Of a stretch of 6,273 nucleotides of DNA, positions 5,905 to 6,273 are shown piece after piece. The stretch comes from Desulfobacteraceae bacterium. GTDB taxonomy: Bacteria > Desulfobacterota > DSM-4660 > Desulfatiglandales > Desulfatiglandaceae. Where the stretch lies: assembly GCA_013203065.1 (NCBI GenBank), contig JABMQV010000707.1, positions 1 through 6,273 on the forward strand. Reading direction: 5' to 3'. Both the position numbers and the translations under genes were made by a program. The notes beneath the pieces are model-generated. The model saw nothing but the letters and a program-made list of their open reading frames with translations, did no database searches and was not told the origin of the DNA. Numbering within the stretch: the first letter of the stretch is position 1; each line of letters starts with the position of its first letter.

Positions 5905-6273
5905 ATGGGGCGTTTTATAATAGCGGGTGGCGGGACCGGCGGACATCTCTTTCCGGGTATAGCGATTGCGAGGGAACTGGAGGGGAGATTTGAGAAGACA
6001 GAGACCCTGTTTGTCGTAGGACGCAAGAAGATGGAAGCAAAGATACTCTCCAGCTACGGGTACCCTGTTTCATCCATCCATGTTGAGGGCCTCAAGGGGC
6101 GCGGGTGGAAAAATGGTTTGGCGGTGTTGGTCAAGTTGCCGACAGCTCTTTTTCAGTCCTTGGCGATCATTAGGGAATTCCACCCTGCGCTGGTTCTGGG
6201 GGTGGGGGGGTATTCTGCCGGCCCCATGTGTCTGGCGGCCAGACTTGCGGGGATACCGACGGCGATCCACGAG
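5905..6273 (+). CDS. murG: UDP-GlcNAc:lipid I N-acetylglucosaminyltransferase MurG, N-terminal part (3' end outside window)
   Basis: Peripheral inner-membrane GT-B glycosyltransferase that adds GlcNAc to lipid I to form lipid II, the substrate of FtsW. The first 123 codons are present and the frame is open to the last base. The protein starts MGRFIIAGGGTGGHLFPGIA, in which the glycine-rich GGGTGGH loop (8-14) is the MurG hallmark, bound to the lipid/diphosphate side in known structures. A second glycine-rich block, GVGGYSAGP (99-107), is equally typical, and the fragment ends at IHE (121-123), where the family has HEQN-like sequence. The UDP-GlcNAc-binding C-terminal domain is outside the window. 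The start is 7 bases after the ftsW stop, in the usual dcw order. No broken frame is seen. Confidence 0.95.
   Translation, partial: MGRFIIAGGGTGGHLFPGIAIARELEGRFEKTETLFVVGRKKMEAKILSSYGYPVSSIHVEGLKGRGWKNGLAVLVKLPTALFQSLAIIREFHPALVLGVGGYSAGPMCLAARLAGIPTAIHE

Noticed and set aside
5916..5921. TATAAT at the start of murG as a possible internal promoter.
   Set aside because: It lies inside the murG coding sequence (codons for F-I-I), and the region where a -35 would be expected does not resemble one.

Overview
The window is a stretch of a bacterial dcw (division and cell wall) cluster, with every gene on the + strand and almost no intergenic DNA. The order is murE (3' part), murF, a single-domain response regulator, mraY, murD, ftsW and murG (5' part). 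The MurE fragment carries the DNPR signature of meso-diaminopimelate-adding enzymes. MraY can be aligned almost end to end with the proteobacterial form as I remember it. Together these suggest a Gram-negative, proteobacteria-like organism. The moderate-to-high GC, the gene order and a degenerate AATTCCR-type repeat would fit a Desulfobacterota (deltaproteobacterial) genome, but that placement is inference.

Layout: 1-441 is the C-terminal part of murE. murF (422-1858) overlaps its end by 20 bases. A CheY-like receiver gene (1872-2285) follows after 13 bases, and its ribosome binding site lies in a small hairpin that starts inside the murF 3' end. mraY (2301-3380) follows after 15 bases. murD probably starts at 3383, or at a GTG at 3440; between these two starts lies a short 7-base-period repeat. 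ftsW (4794-5897) overlaps murD by 8 bases. murG starts at 5905, its Shine-Dalgarno overlapping the ftsW stop codon, and runs off the right edge. No gap exceeds 20 bases (about 60 if murD starts at the GTG). I see no terminator, convincing internal promoter, RNA gene, mobile element or CRISPR array.

The genes form one pathway. MurE, MurD and MurF build the UDP-MurNAc-pentapeptide in the cytoplasm. MraY moves it to undecaprenyl phosphate to make lipid I, and MurG adds GlcNAc to make lipid II. FtsW polymerises lipid II at the septum. The one gene outside this pathway is the stand-alone receiver domain between murF and mraY. It has an intact phosphorylation site but a glutamine at the usual aromatic switch position, and it is the most interesting feature of the window.
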